NCBI GenBank assembly: GCA_904420205.1
Contig: CAJFUN010000011.1
Location: forward strand, 1-50,024
Origin: Candidatus Parachristensenella avicola
GTDB lineage: Bacteria; Bacillota; Clostridia; Christensenellales; UMGS416
Direction: 5' to 3'
DNA length: 50,024 nt
The notes under the pieces were generated by a model, which had not been told where the DNA came from, did no database searches, and saw only the letters and a list, made by a program, of their open reading frames with translations. Each line of letters opens with the position of its first letter. Position 1 is the first letter of the stretch. Below, one piece after another: positions 34,915 to 43,883 of the stretch. The position numbers were made by a program, and so were the translations under genes.

Positions 34915-36348
34915 ATGGACAATATCTGCAATGAATCTTGGGCGCGCAGCCGCCGTCCGGGCCCCGAGCGGGTGCTGCAGTTCGGGGAGGGGCGTTTCCT
35001 TCGGGCCTTTGCTACGCGGATGGTGGATGAGATGAACGAAGCGCTGGAGATGGACTGGGGTGTTTGCGTGGTTCAGCCCCGGCCAGGCTGCGGCGTGGAA
35101 GCGTTGAACCGGCAAGATGGCCTTTACACCGTATGGCTGCGGGGAATGGGTGAGCACGGGCCGGTGGAACGCCTCCGCCTTATCCGCTCGGTGACCCGCG
35201 GCCTGGATCCCTATAGGGATTTCGAGGGGCTGATGGCCTGCGCCCGCAGCCGCGATCTTAAAGTTGTCGTCAGCAACACGACAGAGGCCGGCATCGTATA
35301 CCGGCCGGAAGACCGGCTGGAGGACGCTCCGCCATTGTCCTTTCCGGGGAAGGTTACCCGGCTGCTGTGGGAGCGATATCAAGCCTTCCATGGCGTGGGC
35401 GGCGGGCTGATTTTCCTCCCCTGCGAGCTCATCGAGCATAATGGAGACGCGCTGTTGGACTGCGTGCGCCGCCATGCGGCGGCCTGGGCGCTGGGCGAGC
35501 CCTTTCTTCGCTGGCTGGAGGAGGAGCATATTTTTGCCAATACGCTGGTGGATCAGATCGTGACCGGCTACCCTGAAGCGGATGCGGATGCGGCCTTTAC
35601 GCGCTTGGGCTATCGGGATGCGCTGCTGGATGCGGCGGAGCCGGACAGCCTGTGGGTCATTGAGGGGCCGGACACGCTGCCTGCTCAGCTGCCCCTGGCT
35701 CAAGCGGGCTGCCCCGTGGTATTTACACGCGACGTGGAGCCCTACCGCCTGCGCAAGGTGTCGATGCTTAACGGTCCGCACACGGCCATGGCGGCGGTGG
35801 GACTGATGGCGGGCCAGGATACGGTGGGCGATTGCATGGGGGATCCAGCCCTTAAGGCCATGGTCGAAGCACTTCTTTTCCGGGAAATTATGCCGGCGAT
35901 GGGCTTGGAGCAGGAGCGCGAATTTGCGTATAAGGTGTTGCAGCGCTACCGTAATCCTTACAACCGGCACATGCTCGCCAGCATCGCCATGAACTCGGCC
36001 AGCAAATTCCGCGCGCGGCTTTTGACGCCGCTTAAGCGCTTTTATGCCGGGACGGGCCGCCTGCCGCGGCTGATCGTCCTTTCGATGGCTGCCCTGTGCG
36101 CGCTATACGGACAGCGGCGAGCCGCGATATCCGAGGATGCCGCCATACTGAACGCCTTTGCCCCGCGGGCAGGGGAAGGCTATGCATGCCGCACGCGCCG
36201 CCTCTTGGCCGACGGCAGCATTTGGGGAGAACCGTTGGACAAGATACCGGGCTTGGCGGAAGCTGTAGGGCGCGACCTGGAGGCAGTGGAGCAAAGGGGG
36301 ATGGCGCGTGCCTTGGAAGCGGCCATGGAGGAGGCGCGCGATGCATGA
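34915..36348 (+). CDS. uxaB: Tagaturonate reductase
   Basis: 477 residues of the mannitol dehydrogenase-like family, UxaB branch, interconverting D-tagaturonate and D-altronate with NADH in galacturonate breakdown. Marks include VLQFGEGRFLRAFATRMVDE at the start, VVVSNTTEAGIVY, LPCELIEHNGDALLDCV, the catalytic region RLRKVSMLNGPHTAMA (Lys and Asn) and LQRYRNPYNRHMLASIAMN. Length is as expected. AAAGGAGG precedes ATG 34915. The next gene, altronate dehydratase, overlaps by 8 bp, so both are made together. Confidence 0.94.
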   Translation: MDNICNESWARSRRPGPERVLQFGEGRFLRAFATRMVDEMNEALEMDWGVCVVQPRPGCGVEALNRQDGLYTVWLRGMGEHGPVERLRLIRSVTRGLDPYRDFEGLMACARSRDLKVVVSNTTEAGIVYRPEDRLEDAPPLSFPGKVTRLLWERYQAFHGVGGGLIFLPCELIEHNGDALLDCVRRHAAAWALGEPFLRWLEEEHIFANTLVDQIVTGYPEADADAAFTRLGYRDALLDAAEPDSLWVIEGPDTLPAQLPLAQAGCPVVFTRDVEPYRLRKVSMLNGPHTAMAAVGLMAGQDTVGDCMGDPALKAMVEALLFREIMPAMGLEQEREFAYKVLQRYRNPYNRHMLASIAMNSASKFRARLLTPLKRFYAGTGRLPRLIVLSMAALCALYGQRRAAISEDAAILNAFAPRAGEGYACRTRRLLADGSIWGEPLDKIPGLAEAVGRDLEAVEQRGMARALEAAMEEARDA

Positions 36349-37816
36349 AGCGTGGATTCGGATTCATCCCGACGATCATGTAGCCGTCGCGCTTCGGGCG
36401 CTTCCTGCAGGAACGCGGGTGTGCGGCGTTACCCTGAAGGAGACGGTGCCTGCCGGCCATAAAGCGGCGCTGGTAGCGCGGCCGGCCGGGGAGCCCATCT
36501 TGAAATATGGCTGCCCCATCGGTATTGCCACCCGAGCCATTACCCCCGGGGAATGGGTGCATACCCATAATTGCCGAACCGGGCTGACGGCGCAAGCGGC
36601 ATACCGCTATGCGCCTCAGGCGGCTACGCTGCGTGAATCAAGCAGACCGATGGACTTCCAGGGCTATCTGCGCCCGGATGGCTGCGCCGGCATTCGTAAC
36701 GAGGTGTGGATCCTGCCCACCGTGGGATGCGTCAACCACACAGCTCAGCGCATCGCTGAGCGGGCGCGAGCCTGCTTTGGCGGGCGGGTGGACGGCATAT
36801 GGGCCTATCCGCACCCTTATGGCTGCTCGCAGCTGGGGGATGACCTGGCCCACACCCAGGCTACGCTGGCGGCGCTGGCCCGGCACCCCAATGTAGCGGC
36901 GGCGCTTATCCTGGGCCTTGGCTGCGAGAATAACTCCATCGGCGCCCTTCGTCCCTACCTGGGCGATCTCAGCGGGCGGAGGGTTGCCATGATGGAGTGC
37001 CAGGGGGAGGCGGATGAGGAACAGGCGGCCTTAGCCCTCTTGGACGGCTTGACCCGAGAGGCAGCGGGAGACCGCCGGGTCGCGCTAGGAGCGGACCGGT
37101 TGGTGATCGGCCTGAAGTGCGGAGGATCGGACGGATTTTCCGGGATCACGGCCAATCCGCTGGTGGGCATGGTAGCGGAGGCAGTGATATCGGCCGGCGG
37201 GACGGCCTTGCTGACCGAAGTACCGGAGATGTTCGGTGCGGAGCAGGAGCTATTGAACCGTTGTGTCAACCGGGCGATTTTTGACCGGGCCGCAGCCATG
37301 ATACAGGGCTATAAGGATTACTTTGTCCGCCATGGACAACCGGTATATGAGAACCCATCGCCGGGAAATCGGGAGGGCGGCATTACGACGCTGGAGGAAA
37401 AGTCCCTGGGTTGTACCCAAAAAGGCGGCCGGGCGCCGGTGTCCCAGGTGATTCATATGGGGGAGACGGCTCAAGGACCTGGGTTGGCATTGGTCGATGG
37501 GCCGGGCAACGATCTGTGCGCCGTTACCACTTTGGCCTGTGCCGGCGCGCAGCTTGTGCTTTTTACTACGGGCCGGGGGACGCCGCTGTGTGGACCCACG
37601 CCTACGCTAAAGATCGCGACGCACAGCGAACTGGCCCGGTCCAAACCTGCATGGATCGATTTTGATGCCGGTGTCCTGTTGGAAGGGGCGGATGGGGTAC
37701 AGACGCGGGACGCGCTGCTGGACCTGATCCGCTGCACGGCGAACGGAACGCCCACCCAAGGTGAACAACGCCAATATCGGGAAATTGCCATATTTAAAGA
37801 CGGCGTAACACTATGA
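36341..37816 (+). CDS. uxaA: Altronate dehydratase
   Basis: 491 residues. The N-terminal SAF domain (IRIHPDDHVAVALRALPAGT, then VPAGHKAAL) and the large catalytic domain with GYLRPDGCAGIRNEVWILPT, YPHPYGCSQLGDDLAHT and GLKCGGSDGFSGITANP identify UxaA. It dehydrates D-altronate to 2-keto-3-deoxygluconate using a metal. Start 36341 is inside the end of uxaB with GGAGG upstream. Uronate isomerase (uxaC) and the KDG kinase and aldolase genes are not in this window. Confidence 0.94.
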   Translation: MHEAWIRIHPDDHVAVALRALPAGTRVCGVTLKETVPAGHKAALVARPAGEPILKYGCPIGIATRAITPGEWVHTHNCRTGLTAQAAYRYAPQAATLRESSRPMDFQGYLRPDGCAGIRNEVWILPTVGCVNHTAQRIAERARACFGGRVDGIWAYPHPYGCSQLGDDLAHTQATLAALARHPNVAAALILGLGCENNSIGALRPYLGDLSGRRVAMMECQGEADEEQAALALLDGLTREAAGDRRVALGADRLVIGLKCGGSDGFSGITANPLVGMVAEAVISAGGTALLTEVPEMFGAEQELLNRCVNRAIFDRAAAMIQGYKDYFVRHGQPVYENPSPGNREGGITTLEEKSLGCTQKGGRAPVSQVIHMGETAQGPGLALVDGPGNDLCAVTTLACAGAQLVLFTTGRGTPLCGPTPTLKIATHSELARSKPAWIDFDAGVLLEGADGVQTRDALLDLIRCTANGTPTQGEQRQYREIAIFKDGVTL

Positions 37817-37834
37817 GCCCCTTTCCAAAGCAAG

Positions 37835-37855
37835 AAAAAAAGCCCCCGAAGGGGC
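37835..37855 (-). terminator. Terminator of the araC-type gene
   Basis: Read leftward, stem GCCCC / GGGGC with a UUCG-type loop followed by seven U, 9 bp past the stop codon. Confidence 0.85.
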
Positions 37856-37863
37856 ACGGTATG

Positions 37864-38649
37864 TCATCCACGGGCACGGGTATATTGGCTGGGCGTTACG
37901 CCATAGTAGCGCTTAAAGGCCCGGTAGAAGGTGCGCACGCACTCGAACCCAACCTGAAGGGCAATGTCCATAACCGGCTGCTTGGTTTCCAAAAGCAGCT
38001 GTGAAGCGTGCTGGCACCGAAGGGAATTGACGTAATCGGCCAGTGTGCAACCGAGCTGTTCATTAAACAGATGGGAAAACCGGCTCTTGCTATAGCCGAA
38101 ATGACGGGCTAACTGCTGCATGGAGATATCGCCGGTATAGTGCTGCTGCAGATAGATGAGGATATCCTTGATGAGCCCGGTGTTTTCACTGCCGCGAGCC
38201 TCGATGAGACCTACGCGGTCGATCAAAAGGCCCAGCAGCAGATAGGAAAATCCTTTGCGCGTGGCTTCGCAGCTGTCTTCCCAGTTTTCATGCATCATCG
38301 TCAGCAGCCGGCGCATCTCGCCGTCTATGTCTTTATATACATGGCGGGCAAAAGCATGCTGGGCTAACTTGCGCTGCAAGGTGGGCACAAAGGGCAACGG
38401 AATGATGACGATAATGGTTTCCGCGTCCCGTTCGGTGGAATAGCTGTGAATGGTATAGCTGGAGTTGAGCAGCAGCTGCCCTTCGGTCAGCTCGATCATC
38501 TGACCGTCTACCGTAGCGCTTAAGCAGCCGCTCAGGGTATAGACCAGCTCGATTGAGCTGTGAAAGTGGGGCGCGCAGAAGTCGTTCTGCTTGCGCCAGC
38601 AGGTTGTGGTTAGCATATCGTCCCGCTGGTGCTCGTACATCTGCAGCAT
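37864..38649 (-). CDS. AraC-family transcriptional regulator
   Basis: 261 residues. The N-terminal cupin domain (HFHSSIELVYTLSGCLSATV, then QLLLNSSYTIHSY) is likely to bind a sugar. The C-terminal pair of HTH motifs is clear: ISMQQLARHFGYSKSRFSHL and VMDIALQVGFECVRTFYRAF, ending KRYYGVTPSQYTRARG. Start 38649 has GGGGGG 6 nt upstream. It is divergent from the oxidoreductase/isomerase pair and convergent with uxaA; control of either operon is possible, with the divergent one favoured. Confidence 0.92.
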   Translation of the reverse strand: MLQMYEHQRDDMLTTTCWRKQNDFCAPHFHSSIELVYTLSGCLSATVDGQMIELTEGQLLLNSSYTIHSYSTERDAETIIVIIPLPFVPTLQRKLAQHAFARHVYKDIDGEMRRLLTMMHENWEDSCEATRKGFSYLLLGLLIDRVGLIEARGSENTGLIKDILIYLQQHYTGDISMQQLARHFGYSKSRFSHLFNEQLGCTLADYVNSLRCQHASQLLLETKQPVMDIALQVGFECVRTFYRAFKRYYGVTPSQYTRARG

Positions 38650-38730
38650 AGCATGCCCCCCTTTAGCGCGTTTTGTCATTGATTCGCACTGCTTTGACAC
38701 GACTATTATAGCAGGTTCGCGTTAAGATAA

Positions 38731-38757
38731 ATATGGTATAATTGTCCTATATATAGG
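38731..38757 (+). promoter_or_regulatory. Promoter with palindromic operator before the oxidoreductase-isomerase operon
   Basis: An extended -10 TGGTATAAT (38734-38742) is followed at once by the perfect 12-bp palindrome CCTATATATAGG (38746-38757), which would span the transcription start. That position suits a repressor site. A further imperfect hairpin (GCCCTAATGGCA / TGTCATGGGC, about 38811-38840) precedes the ribosome site. Confidence 0.6.
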
Positions 38758-38864
38758 GTGCTTGATTCATTGCATCAGACGAATTCCCCCTTTGAAGGGG
38801 ATGAAATTTGCCCTAATGGCAGCGCGAATTGTCATGGGCTAAAATGAAAATAAGGAGAACAAAA

Positions 38865-40019
38865 ATGGCAAAGGTTGGAGACGAGGTTCTGAACCAGTTC
38901 CAGAAAGCTTCGGACGACACCATGACGGTGGTAGATCCGGAACGGATCCTGAAAATCGGCATCATTGGTACCGGCTGGATTGCCGAGAGCCATATTGAGA
39001 GCTACCTGCGCATGCCCGACGTGCAGATTGTGGCGGCGGCCGACCTGATCGAGGGCAAGGCCGAGACCTTCATGGAGCGCTACGGCGTGGAGGGCGTACA
39101 TTTTTATCCGGATCATAAAAGCATGCTGGACAATGAAACGTTGGATGCCGTCAGCATCTGCACCTATAACATGACCCATGCCCAGTGCGCGATTGAGGCA
39201 TTGAATCATGGCGTGCATGTGCTGCTGGAGAAGCCCATGTGCGTAACCACTGAGGAAGCGGTAGAGATCATGCGGGCCGAGCGGGCCAGCGGTAAGATCC
39301 TGTCCATTGGCTTCCAGCCCCGCCTGGATGAAAACATGAAGATGGTCAAGAAGATTGTCGACTCCGGCGCGCTGGGTGAAATCTACTACATCCAGACCGG
39401 CGGCGGCCGCCGCCGCGGCATTCCCAACAGCACCTTTATTGAGAAGCGCACGGCGGGCATCGGCGCGCTGGGCGACATCGGCTGCTATTCGCTGGATATG
39501 GTGCTCAACGCTATTGGGTATCCCAAGCCGCTGACCGTAACGGGATATACCTCCAACTTCTTTGGTACCAGCACCGATTACCAAAAGCCGGAAGATGCAG
39601 CCCGCTTTGATGTGGACGACTTTGCCGCGGCCTTTATTCGCTTGGAAGGCGGTATTATCCTCGATTTCCGCATTGCCTGGGCCATGCATCTGGACACGCC
39701 CGGAGATACCATCATTATGGGCAAGAAGGGATCGCTGCGCATCCCCTCTACCGAGTGCTGGAACGGCTCTGTAGGCGGCCCCATGACCATCTATCATGAC
39801 GTGGCCGGCCAGATGGTAGAGACGGTGATCCCCGTTATCGAGAATCACGGCCCCGGGCTCTTTGATAAGAAGATTCGTTCGTTCCTGGATGCGGTGAAGA
39901 CAGGGGGCGCGGCGCCCGTGCCCACCAGCCAAATTCTGTATAACCAGGCTATCATCGATTCGATTGCGAAGTCGGCTGCCTGCGGACACGAGGTCGAGGT
40001 TGAAATCCCTGAAATCTAA
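38865..40019 (+). CDS. Gfo/Idh/MocA-family oxidoreductase
   Basis: 384 residues. A 30-residue N-terminal extension precedes the Rossmann motif KIGIIGTGWIAESHIESYLR. HVLLEKPMCVT carries the catalytic Lys, and GIGALGDIGCYSLDMVLNAI the substrate-side His/Asp/Tyr region. Such proteins act as NAD(P)-dependent sugar or inositol dehydrogenases. AAGGAG lies 8 nt before ATG 38865. It is followed 52 bp later by a TIM-barrel isomerase; these two enzyme types often work in series in inositol or keto-sugar pathways. Confidence 0.92.
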   Translation: MAKVGDEVLNQFQKASDDTMTVVDPERILKIGIIGTGWIAESHIESYLRMPDVQIVAAADLIEGKAETFMERYGVEGVHFYPDHKSMLDNETLDAVSICTYNMTHAQCAIEALNHGVHVLLEKPMCVTTEEAVEIMRAERASGKILSIGFQPRLDENMKMVKKIVDSGALGEIYYIQTGGGRRRGIPNSTFIEKRTAGIGALGDIGCYSLDMVLNAIGYPKPLTVTGYTSNFFGTSTDYQKPEDAARFDVDDFAAAFIRLEGGIILDFRIAWAMHLDTPGDTIIMGKKGSLRIPSTECWNGSVGGPMTIYHDVAGQMVETVIPVIENHGPGLFDKKIRSFLDAVKTGGAAPVPTSQILYNQAIIDSIAKSAACGHEVEVEIPEI

Positions 40020-40071
40020 TCGGATGGGCGGGGCGTCCCGCCGGAACCACCATGTATAAGAGGAGGATATC

Positions 40072-40953
40072 ATGAAAATCGGCGTAAGTTCCTATTCTTT
40101 TAACCGCCTGATGACCGAAGGCAAGGTCAGCTTGATGGAGCTGCCGGCCATCGCTGCCCGAATGGGCTACGAAGCCATTGAGCTTCTGAACAATTATCTG
40201 CCCGATAGCCGCGAGGTAACGGAGGAAACCTTTGCCAAGGCCGCTGAATTCAAGGCGGCTTGCGAGGCTGCCGGCATTGCCGTGGCTGCCTACCTTTGCA
40301 GCTCCAACTTCCTGGGAGAAGGCGGCCCGGAAGCGGAAGCTGAGTACCTCATCCGCAACGCGGACGTGGCGGCGGCTGTGGGCGCGCCCATCATGCGCTT
40401 TGACGCATGCTGGGGCGTGGATAAGGAAAAGAACCTGGTGACCTTTGAGCGTGTGGCTGAATATATTGCGCCCAGCATCCGCAAAGTGGCGGAGTATGCC
40501 CAGGGCAAGGGTGTCAAAACCTGCACGGAGAACCATGGATTTTTCTTCCAGGATTCCAACCGCGTGCTGCACCTGATCAGCACGGTGAACCACAAGAACT
40601 TCGGCGCGCTGACCGATATGGGCAATTTCCTTTGTGCCGACGAGGATCCGGTGCACGGGGTATCCAACCTGTCTACCGTGGCGGTTCATGCCCATGCCAA
40701 GGATTTCATCGTCAAAAAAGGCGGCGAGTTCTTCCCGACCGGCCAGGGATTTTTGACCACCCGCGGCGGCAACGGCATCCGCGGTACCATCGTAGGCCAT
40801 GGCCAGGTGCCGGTGCGTCAGTGCCTGCAGGTGCTCAAGAATGCCGGTTTTGACGGCACGGTCGTCGTAGAGTTTGAGGGCGTAGAAGATCCCATGACCG
40901 CTGTGGAATGGGCCTGTGCCAACCTAAAGGAGATCGTCGCTTCGCTGCGCTGA
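40072..40953 (+). CDS. Sugar phosphate isomerase/epimerase (xylose-isomerase-like TIM barrel)
   Basis: 293 residues. MKIGVSSYSFNRLMTEGKVS, GYEAIELLNNYLPDS, VKTCTENHGFFFQDSNRVL, FGALTDMGNFLCADED, VAVHAHAKDFIVKKGG and the final VVVEFEGVEDP are the metal- and substrate-binding strands of the IolE/IolI-like family. The Glu, Asp, His and Glu metal ligands can all be placed. Start follows GAGGAGG. It is the second gene of a two-gene unit with the oxidoreductase; a role in epimerising the oxidised sugar is inferred. Confidence 0.92.
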   Translation: MKIGVSSYSFNRLMTEGKVSLMELPAIAARMGYEAIELLNNYLPDSREVTEETFAKAAEFKAACEAAGIAVAAYLCSSNFLGEGGPEAEAEYLIRNADVAAAVGAPIMRFDACWGVDKEKNLVTFERVAEYIAPSIRKVAEYAQGKGVKTCTENHGFFFQDSNRVLHLISTVNHKNFGALTDMGNFLCADEDPVHGVSNLSTVAVHAHAKDFIVKKGGEFFPTGQGFLTTRGGNGIRGTIVGHGQVPVRQCLQVLKNAGFDGTVVVEFEGVEDPMTAVEWACANLKEIVASLR

Positions 40954-40973
40954 CAGCGGGCAGAGCGAGGCGG

Positions 40974-41014
40974 AAAGCCGGGAGCCGCATAAGCGCGGTT
41001 CCCGGCTTTTTTGC
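40974..41014 (+). terminator. Terminator of the oxidoreductase-isomerase operon
   Basis: 15-bp stem AAAGCCGGGAGCCGC / GCGGTTCCCGGCTTT (one G-U) with a 5-nt loop, then UUU. It ends just before the -35 box of the next promoter. Confidence 0.9.
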
Positions 41015-41016
41015 TC

Positions 41017-41045
41017 TTGACAAGGGCAGGGGACTGTGATATCCT
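41017..41045 (+). promoter_or_regulatory. Strong promoter of the second MATE gene
   Basis: Consensus TTGACA (41017-41022), exactly 17 bp, then TATCCT (41040-41045) with an extended -10 TG. Predicted start near 41052, giving a 120-nt leader. Confidence 0.85.
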
Positions 41046-41067
41046 CTCTACCTGAATCGAAACGCGG

Positions 41068-41152
41068 TTCTTTGCCGCCGGGTAAAGAATGCAGGCGCCA
41101 GGCTACCTGTCGTTAGGCCATGGAAGACAGGGAGCGCTGGCGCTTTCTTTTT
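41068..41152 (+). promoter_or_regulatory. Leader attenuator before the second MATE gene
   Basis: Hairpin 1 is TTCTTTGCC / GGTAAAGAA (41068-41089, nine pairs). Hairpin 2 starts with GCGCCAGGC (41095-41103), has inner arms CCTGTC / GACAGG, and closes with CTGGCGC (41137-41143), then UUUCUUUUU to 41152. That is a full intrinsic terminator between promoter and ribosome site. GCGG (41064-41067) could instead pair with CCGC (41075-41078), and CGCC (41076-41079) with GGCG (41094-41097), so alternative folds that break either hairpin exist. No known riboswitch class was recognised. Confidence 0.7.
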
Positions 41153-41173
41153 GGAAAGGAGAGGCAGATCTCA

Positions 41174-42505
41174 ATGCAACAATCGCTACGCGACTTTCTA
41201 CGGTATGTTTCGCTCAACGTGATGGGGATGCTGGGGTTATCATGCTACATTTTAGCGGATACTTTTTTCGTGGCCAGGGGGCTGGGCAGCCAGGGGTTAG
41301 CCGCCCTGAATCTTGCCATCCCGGTTTATAGCTTGATTCATGGATGCGGGCTCATGCTGGGCATGGGCGGAGCCACGCGCTATACGATCCTGCGGCATCA
41401 GGGGAGAGAGCGGGAAGGCGACGCGGTATTTACCCACACGCTGGTGCTTGCATTTGCCCTTATGCTAGCCTTTTTGGCGCTGGGCATTGGGGCGGCCGAT
41501 CCCATTGCACGCTGGCTGGGTGCAGATGAGACGGTACTGGATATGAGCCGGACCTATCTTCAGGTGCTGCTGCTATTTTCACCAGCCTTCCTGCTTAACG
41601 ACGTGCTGCTTTGCTTTGTACGCAACGATGGTGCGCCGCAGTTGTCGATGGTGGCCATGATTGTAGGCAGTCTTTCCAATGTGGCGCTGGACTATATTTT
41701 TATCTTCCCAATGCAAATGGGGATTTTTGGCGCTGTGCTGGCTACGGGACTTGCGCCGATCATCAGCCTTGCCGTGCTTTCCCCCTTCTTCTTTCAGCAT
41801 AAGCACAGCTTCCGGCCGGTGCGGTGCAGGGCCTCTGCCGCCATGGCGGCGGCCATTGTAGGCTGCGGCCTGCCTTCGTGGGTTACGGAGGTATCCTCCG
41901 GCGTGGTGATGATTCTCTTTAACGCCATTATCTTGCGCCTGCAGGGCAATATAGGCGTAGCGGCTTATGGTGTGGTAGCTAACCTATCGCTGGTGGTCAT
42001 CGCCATCTACACAGGCATCGCCCAGGGGATGCAGCCGCTGGTGAGCCGCAGCTTTGGACAGGGAAGGCCGGATGAGGTGTGCAGGCTGATGCGCTACGGC
42101 ATGACGATGACACTGGGGATCTCGGCGGCGCTCTACATATTGATTGCTACGGGAGCCGGATCGATCGCAGCTGCCTTTAACGGCGAGGGAAACCCCGCTT
42201 TACAAGCGATGGCGGAGGCTGGGATGCGCCTGTATTTCCTGGGAGGCCCCTTTGCTGGCGTGAATATTCTTTTGTGCGTCTATTTTACCTGCACGGACAG
42301 GGCGAGACCAGCTCAGGTCATCGCAATTTTGCGTGGGTTTGCTGTCCTGGCGCCCAGCGCGCTGCTTTTTTCCGGAATTTGGGGTATGACGGGGCTTTGG
42401 TTGGCGTTCCCGGCGGCGGAAGCGGCGGTTATGGCGGCGGCCCTTCTATGGTACAGGCGCCGCGGCGCGCACCCCTTGCCTATGGATGTTTCTGCGGGGG
42501 TATGA
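41174..42505 (+). CDS. MATE-family exporter
   Basis: 443 residues, 12 membrane segments. ILADTFFVARGLGSQGLAAL in helix 1-2, GATRYTILRHQGREREGDAV, and the second-half GVAAYGVVANLSLVVIAIYT with RSFGQGRPDEVCRLMRYG are MATE/MepA-like features. It is not closely similar to the MATE protein at 23355. ATG 41174 is preferred (AAAGGAGAGG upstream). An in-frame ATG at 41120 lies inside the terminator hairpin. Probable role: export of a cationic toxic compound, induced through the leader. Confidence 0.93.
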   Translation: MQQSLRDFLRYVSLNVMGMLGLSCYILADTFFVARGLGSQGLAALNLAIPVYSLIHGCGLMLGMGGATRYTILRHQGREREGDAVFTHTLVLAFALMLAFLALGIGAADPIARWLGADETVLDMSRTYLQVLLLFSPAFLLNDVLLCFVRNDGAPQLSMVAMIVGSLSNVALDYIFIFPMQMGIFGAVLATGLAPIISLAVLSPFFFQHKHSFRPVRCRASAAMAAAIVGCGLPSWVTEVSSGVVMILFNAIILRLQGNIGVAAYGVVANLSLVVIAIYTGIAQGMQPLVSRSFGQGRPDEVCRLMRYGMTMTLGISAALYILIATGAGSIAAAFNGEGNPALQAMAEAGMRLYFLGGPFAGVNILLCVYFTCTDRARPAQVIAILRGFAVLAPSALLFSGIWGMTGLWLAFPAAEAAVMAAALLWYRRRGAHPLPMDVSAGV

Positions 42506-42579
42506 TAGAATAGAAAAGACTGGTAAAGGCTGGATACCATAGCCAGCGCAACAAAAGCCCGATAGAAGAGGTGCCGCCC

Positions 42580-43821
42580 ATGATAACGACAGAGGAGATA
42601 CGGCTCTTGCGGGAGCTGGCCAAGCAGTATGGCGAAATTGCCAACGATGAACGGCAACAGAATGCGATCCAGCGGATGCGGGATACCAACGACCTAAAGC
42701 TGGTGCGCCCGCCGGTGCTGATCGACGAAATCCCTTGGCATGAAATGAATGAGGATGGCGAACTTACGCTGCATACGCAGGATCCGGAAGCCCAGCGTAT
42801 GGAGACGTTCTTTCGCCGGGCCTTGTTCCGCCGCCGGCATTTTGCCTGCGACGCGCTGATGGAGCCTTACTATCCGGTGGGGAAGTCCTTTTCCTCCACG
42901 GGAAACGGGCTGGAGACCGATGAACGGCAGATCGCTACCCATGAAGAAAATCATATCGTATCACATGAATATCACGATGTGATCCCTGATGAAGAGGCGC
43001 TGGAACGGATGCATATGCCGGTTATCACGGCGGATCCCGAGGCGGATGCACGGAATCTGGAACGCGTGCAGCATATCCTAGGCGATGCGCTGCCGGCCCG
43101 CCTGCAGGGCATCGGTGTATACTATGCGCCTTGGGATGTGATTCCTCGTCTGCACGGCGTGGAGCGTTGTTTTACGGATATGATCGAACGCCCGGAATTT
43201 ATCCATAAGGTCATTGCCAAGTTTACGCAGGAGGGAGAGTCGGTTTATCGGCAGTATGAGGAGCTGGGCTTGCTGGATGCTACCGTCCCATCGCTGCACT
43301 GTACGCCCTCCTATGTGACCGGGTGCCCCCAGGATCCGGATCAGCCGCCGCCTCACCGGATGAAGGATCTCTGGTTCCGCTCCATGGCCCAGATGTTCAC
43401 CTCCGTATCACCTAAGATGCTTTGGGAGTTTGACTTGGCCTATTCACTGCCGCTGATGGAGCGCTTTGCCTATACCTATTATGGCTGCTGTGAAGCGCTG
43501 GACAACAAGATACCGATGCTAAAGCGCATATCCAATCTGCGCAAGATTGGTGTCAGCCCGTGGGCCAATGTGGAATCCTGTGCCGAGCAGATCGGCGGCG
43601 ACTATGTGGTGGCCCGCAAGCCCAACCCGGCCTTGGTGGCGGTAGAAGCGGATCCAACGGTCATTGCCCGCGAGACGGAAGAGACTGTAAAGGCCTGCAT
43701 CCGGCACGGTTGCCCGGTGGAGTTCGTGCTCAAGGATATCAGCACCGTAAGTTTTAAGCCGCGGAACCTCGTCGTATGGTCGCAGACGGTATCCAAGGTG
43801 CTGGATCGCTATTATGATTAG
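42580..43821 (+). CDS. Uroporphyrinogen decarboxylase-like protein
   Basis: 413 residues. The second half has a URO-D/MtaA-like TIM barrel: PLMERFAYTYYGCCEALDNK, then MLKRISNLRKIGVSPWANVE, GDYVVARKPNPALV and ETVKACIRHGCPVEFVLKDI. Clostridial members of this branch are thought to act as corrinoid-linked methyltransferases or unknown enzymes rather than in haem synthesis. No corrinoid protein gene is adjacent. ATG 42580 follows AGAGGTG; a GTG at 42571 is an alternative. It lies 74 bp after the MATE gene, possibly on the same transcript. Confidence 0.78.
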   Translation: MITTEEIRLLRELAKQYGEIANDERQQNAIQRMRDTNDLKLVRPPVLIDEIPWHEMNEDGELTLHTQDPEAQRMETFFRRALFRRRHFACDALMEPYYPVGKSFSSTGNGLETDERQIATHEENHIVSHEYHDVIPDEEALERMHMPVITADPEADARNLERVQHILGDALPARLQGIGVYYAPWDVIPRLHGVERCFTDMIERPEFIHKVIAKFTQEGESVYRQYEELGLLDATVPSLHCTPSYVTGCPQDPDQPPPHRMKDLWFRSMAQMFTSVSPKMLWEFDLAYSLPLMERFAYTYYGCCEALDNKIPMLKRISNLRKIGVSPWANVESCAEQIGGDYVVARKPNPALVAVEADPTVIARETEETVKACIRHGCPVEFVLKDISTVSFKPRNLVVWSQTVSKVLDRYYD

Positions 43822-43834
43822 CTGAAAAGAATGA

Positions 43835-43868
43835 AAAATGCCGGCAGGGGATCCCCTGTCGGCATTTT
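43835..43868. terminator. Bidirectional terminator between URO-D-like and SDR genes
   Basis: 15-bp stem AAAATGCCGGCAGGG / CCCTGTCGGCATTTT around GATC, with A and U runs on both sides. Confidence 0.92.
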
Positions 43869-43883
43869 GTGATAGGGAGAGGG

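Noticed and set aside
34741..35970. 409-codon leftward ORF opposite uxaB
   Set aside because: Shadow frame; uxaB is well supported on the other strand.
38832..40073. 413-codon leftward ORF opposite the oxidoreductase gene
   Set aside because: Shadow frame with no start signal; the forward protein is a clear family member.
41046..41100. Partial likeness (ACCTGA ... GGGTAA ... TGC) to a TPP riboswitch
   Set aside because: The obligatory CTGAGA half and the arm geometry are missing.
41089..41331. 80-codon ORF overlapping the MATE leader and gene start
   Set aside because: No ribosome site, and it runs out of frame through the MATE gene; not convincing as a leader peptide.
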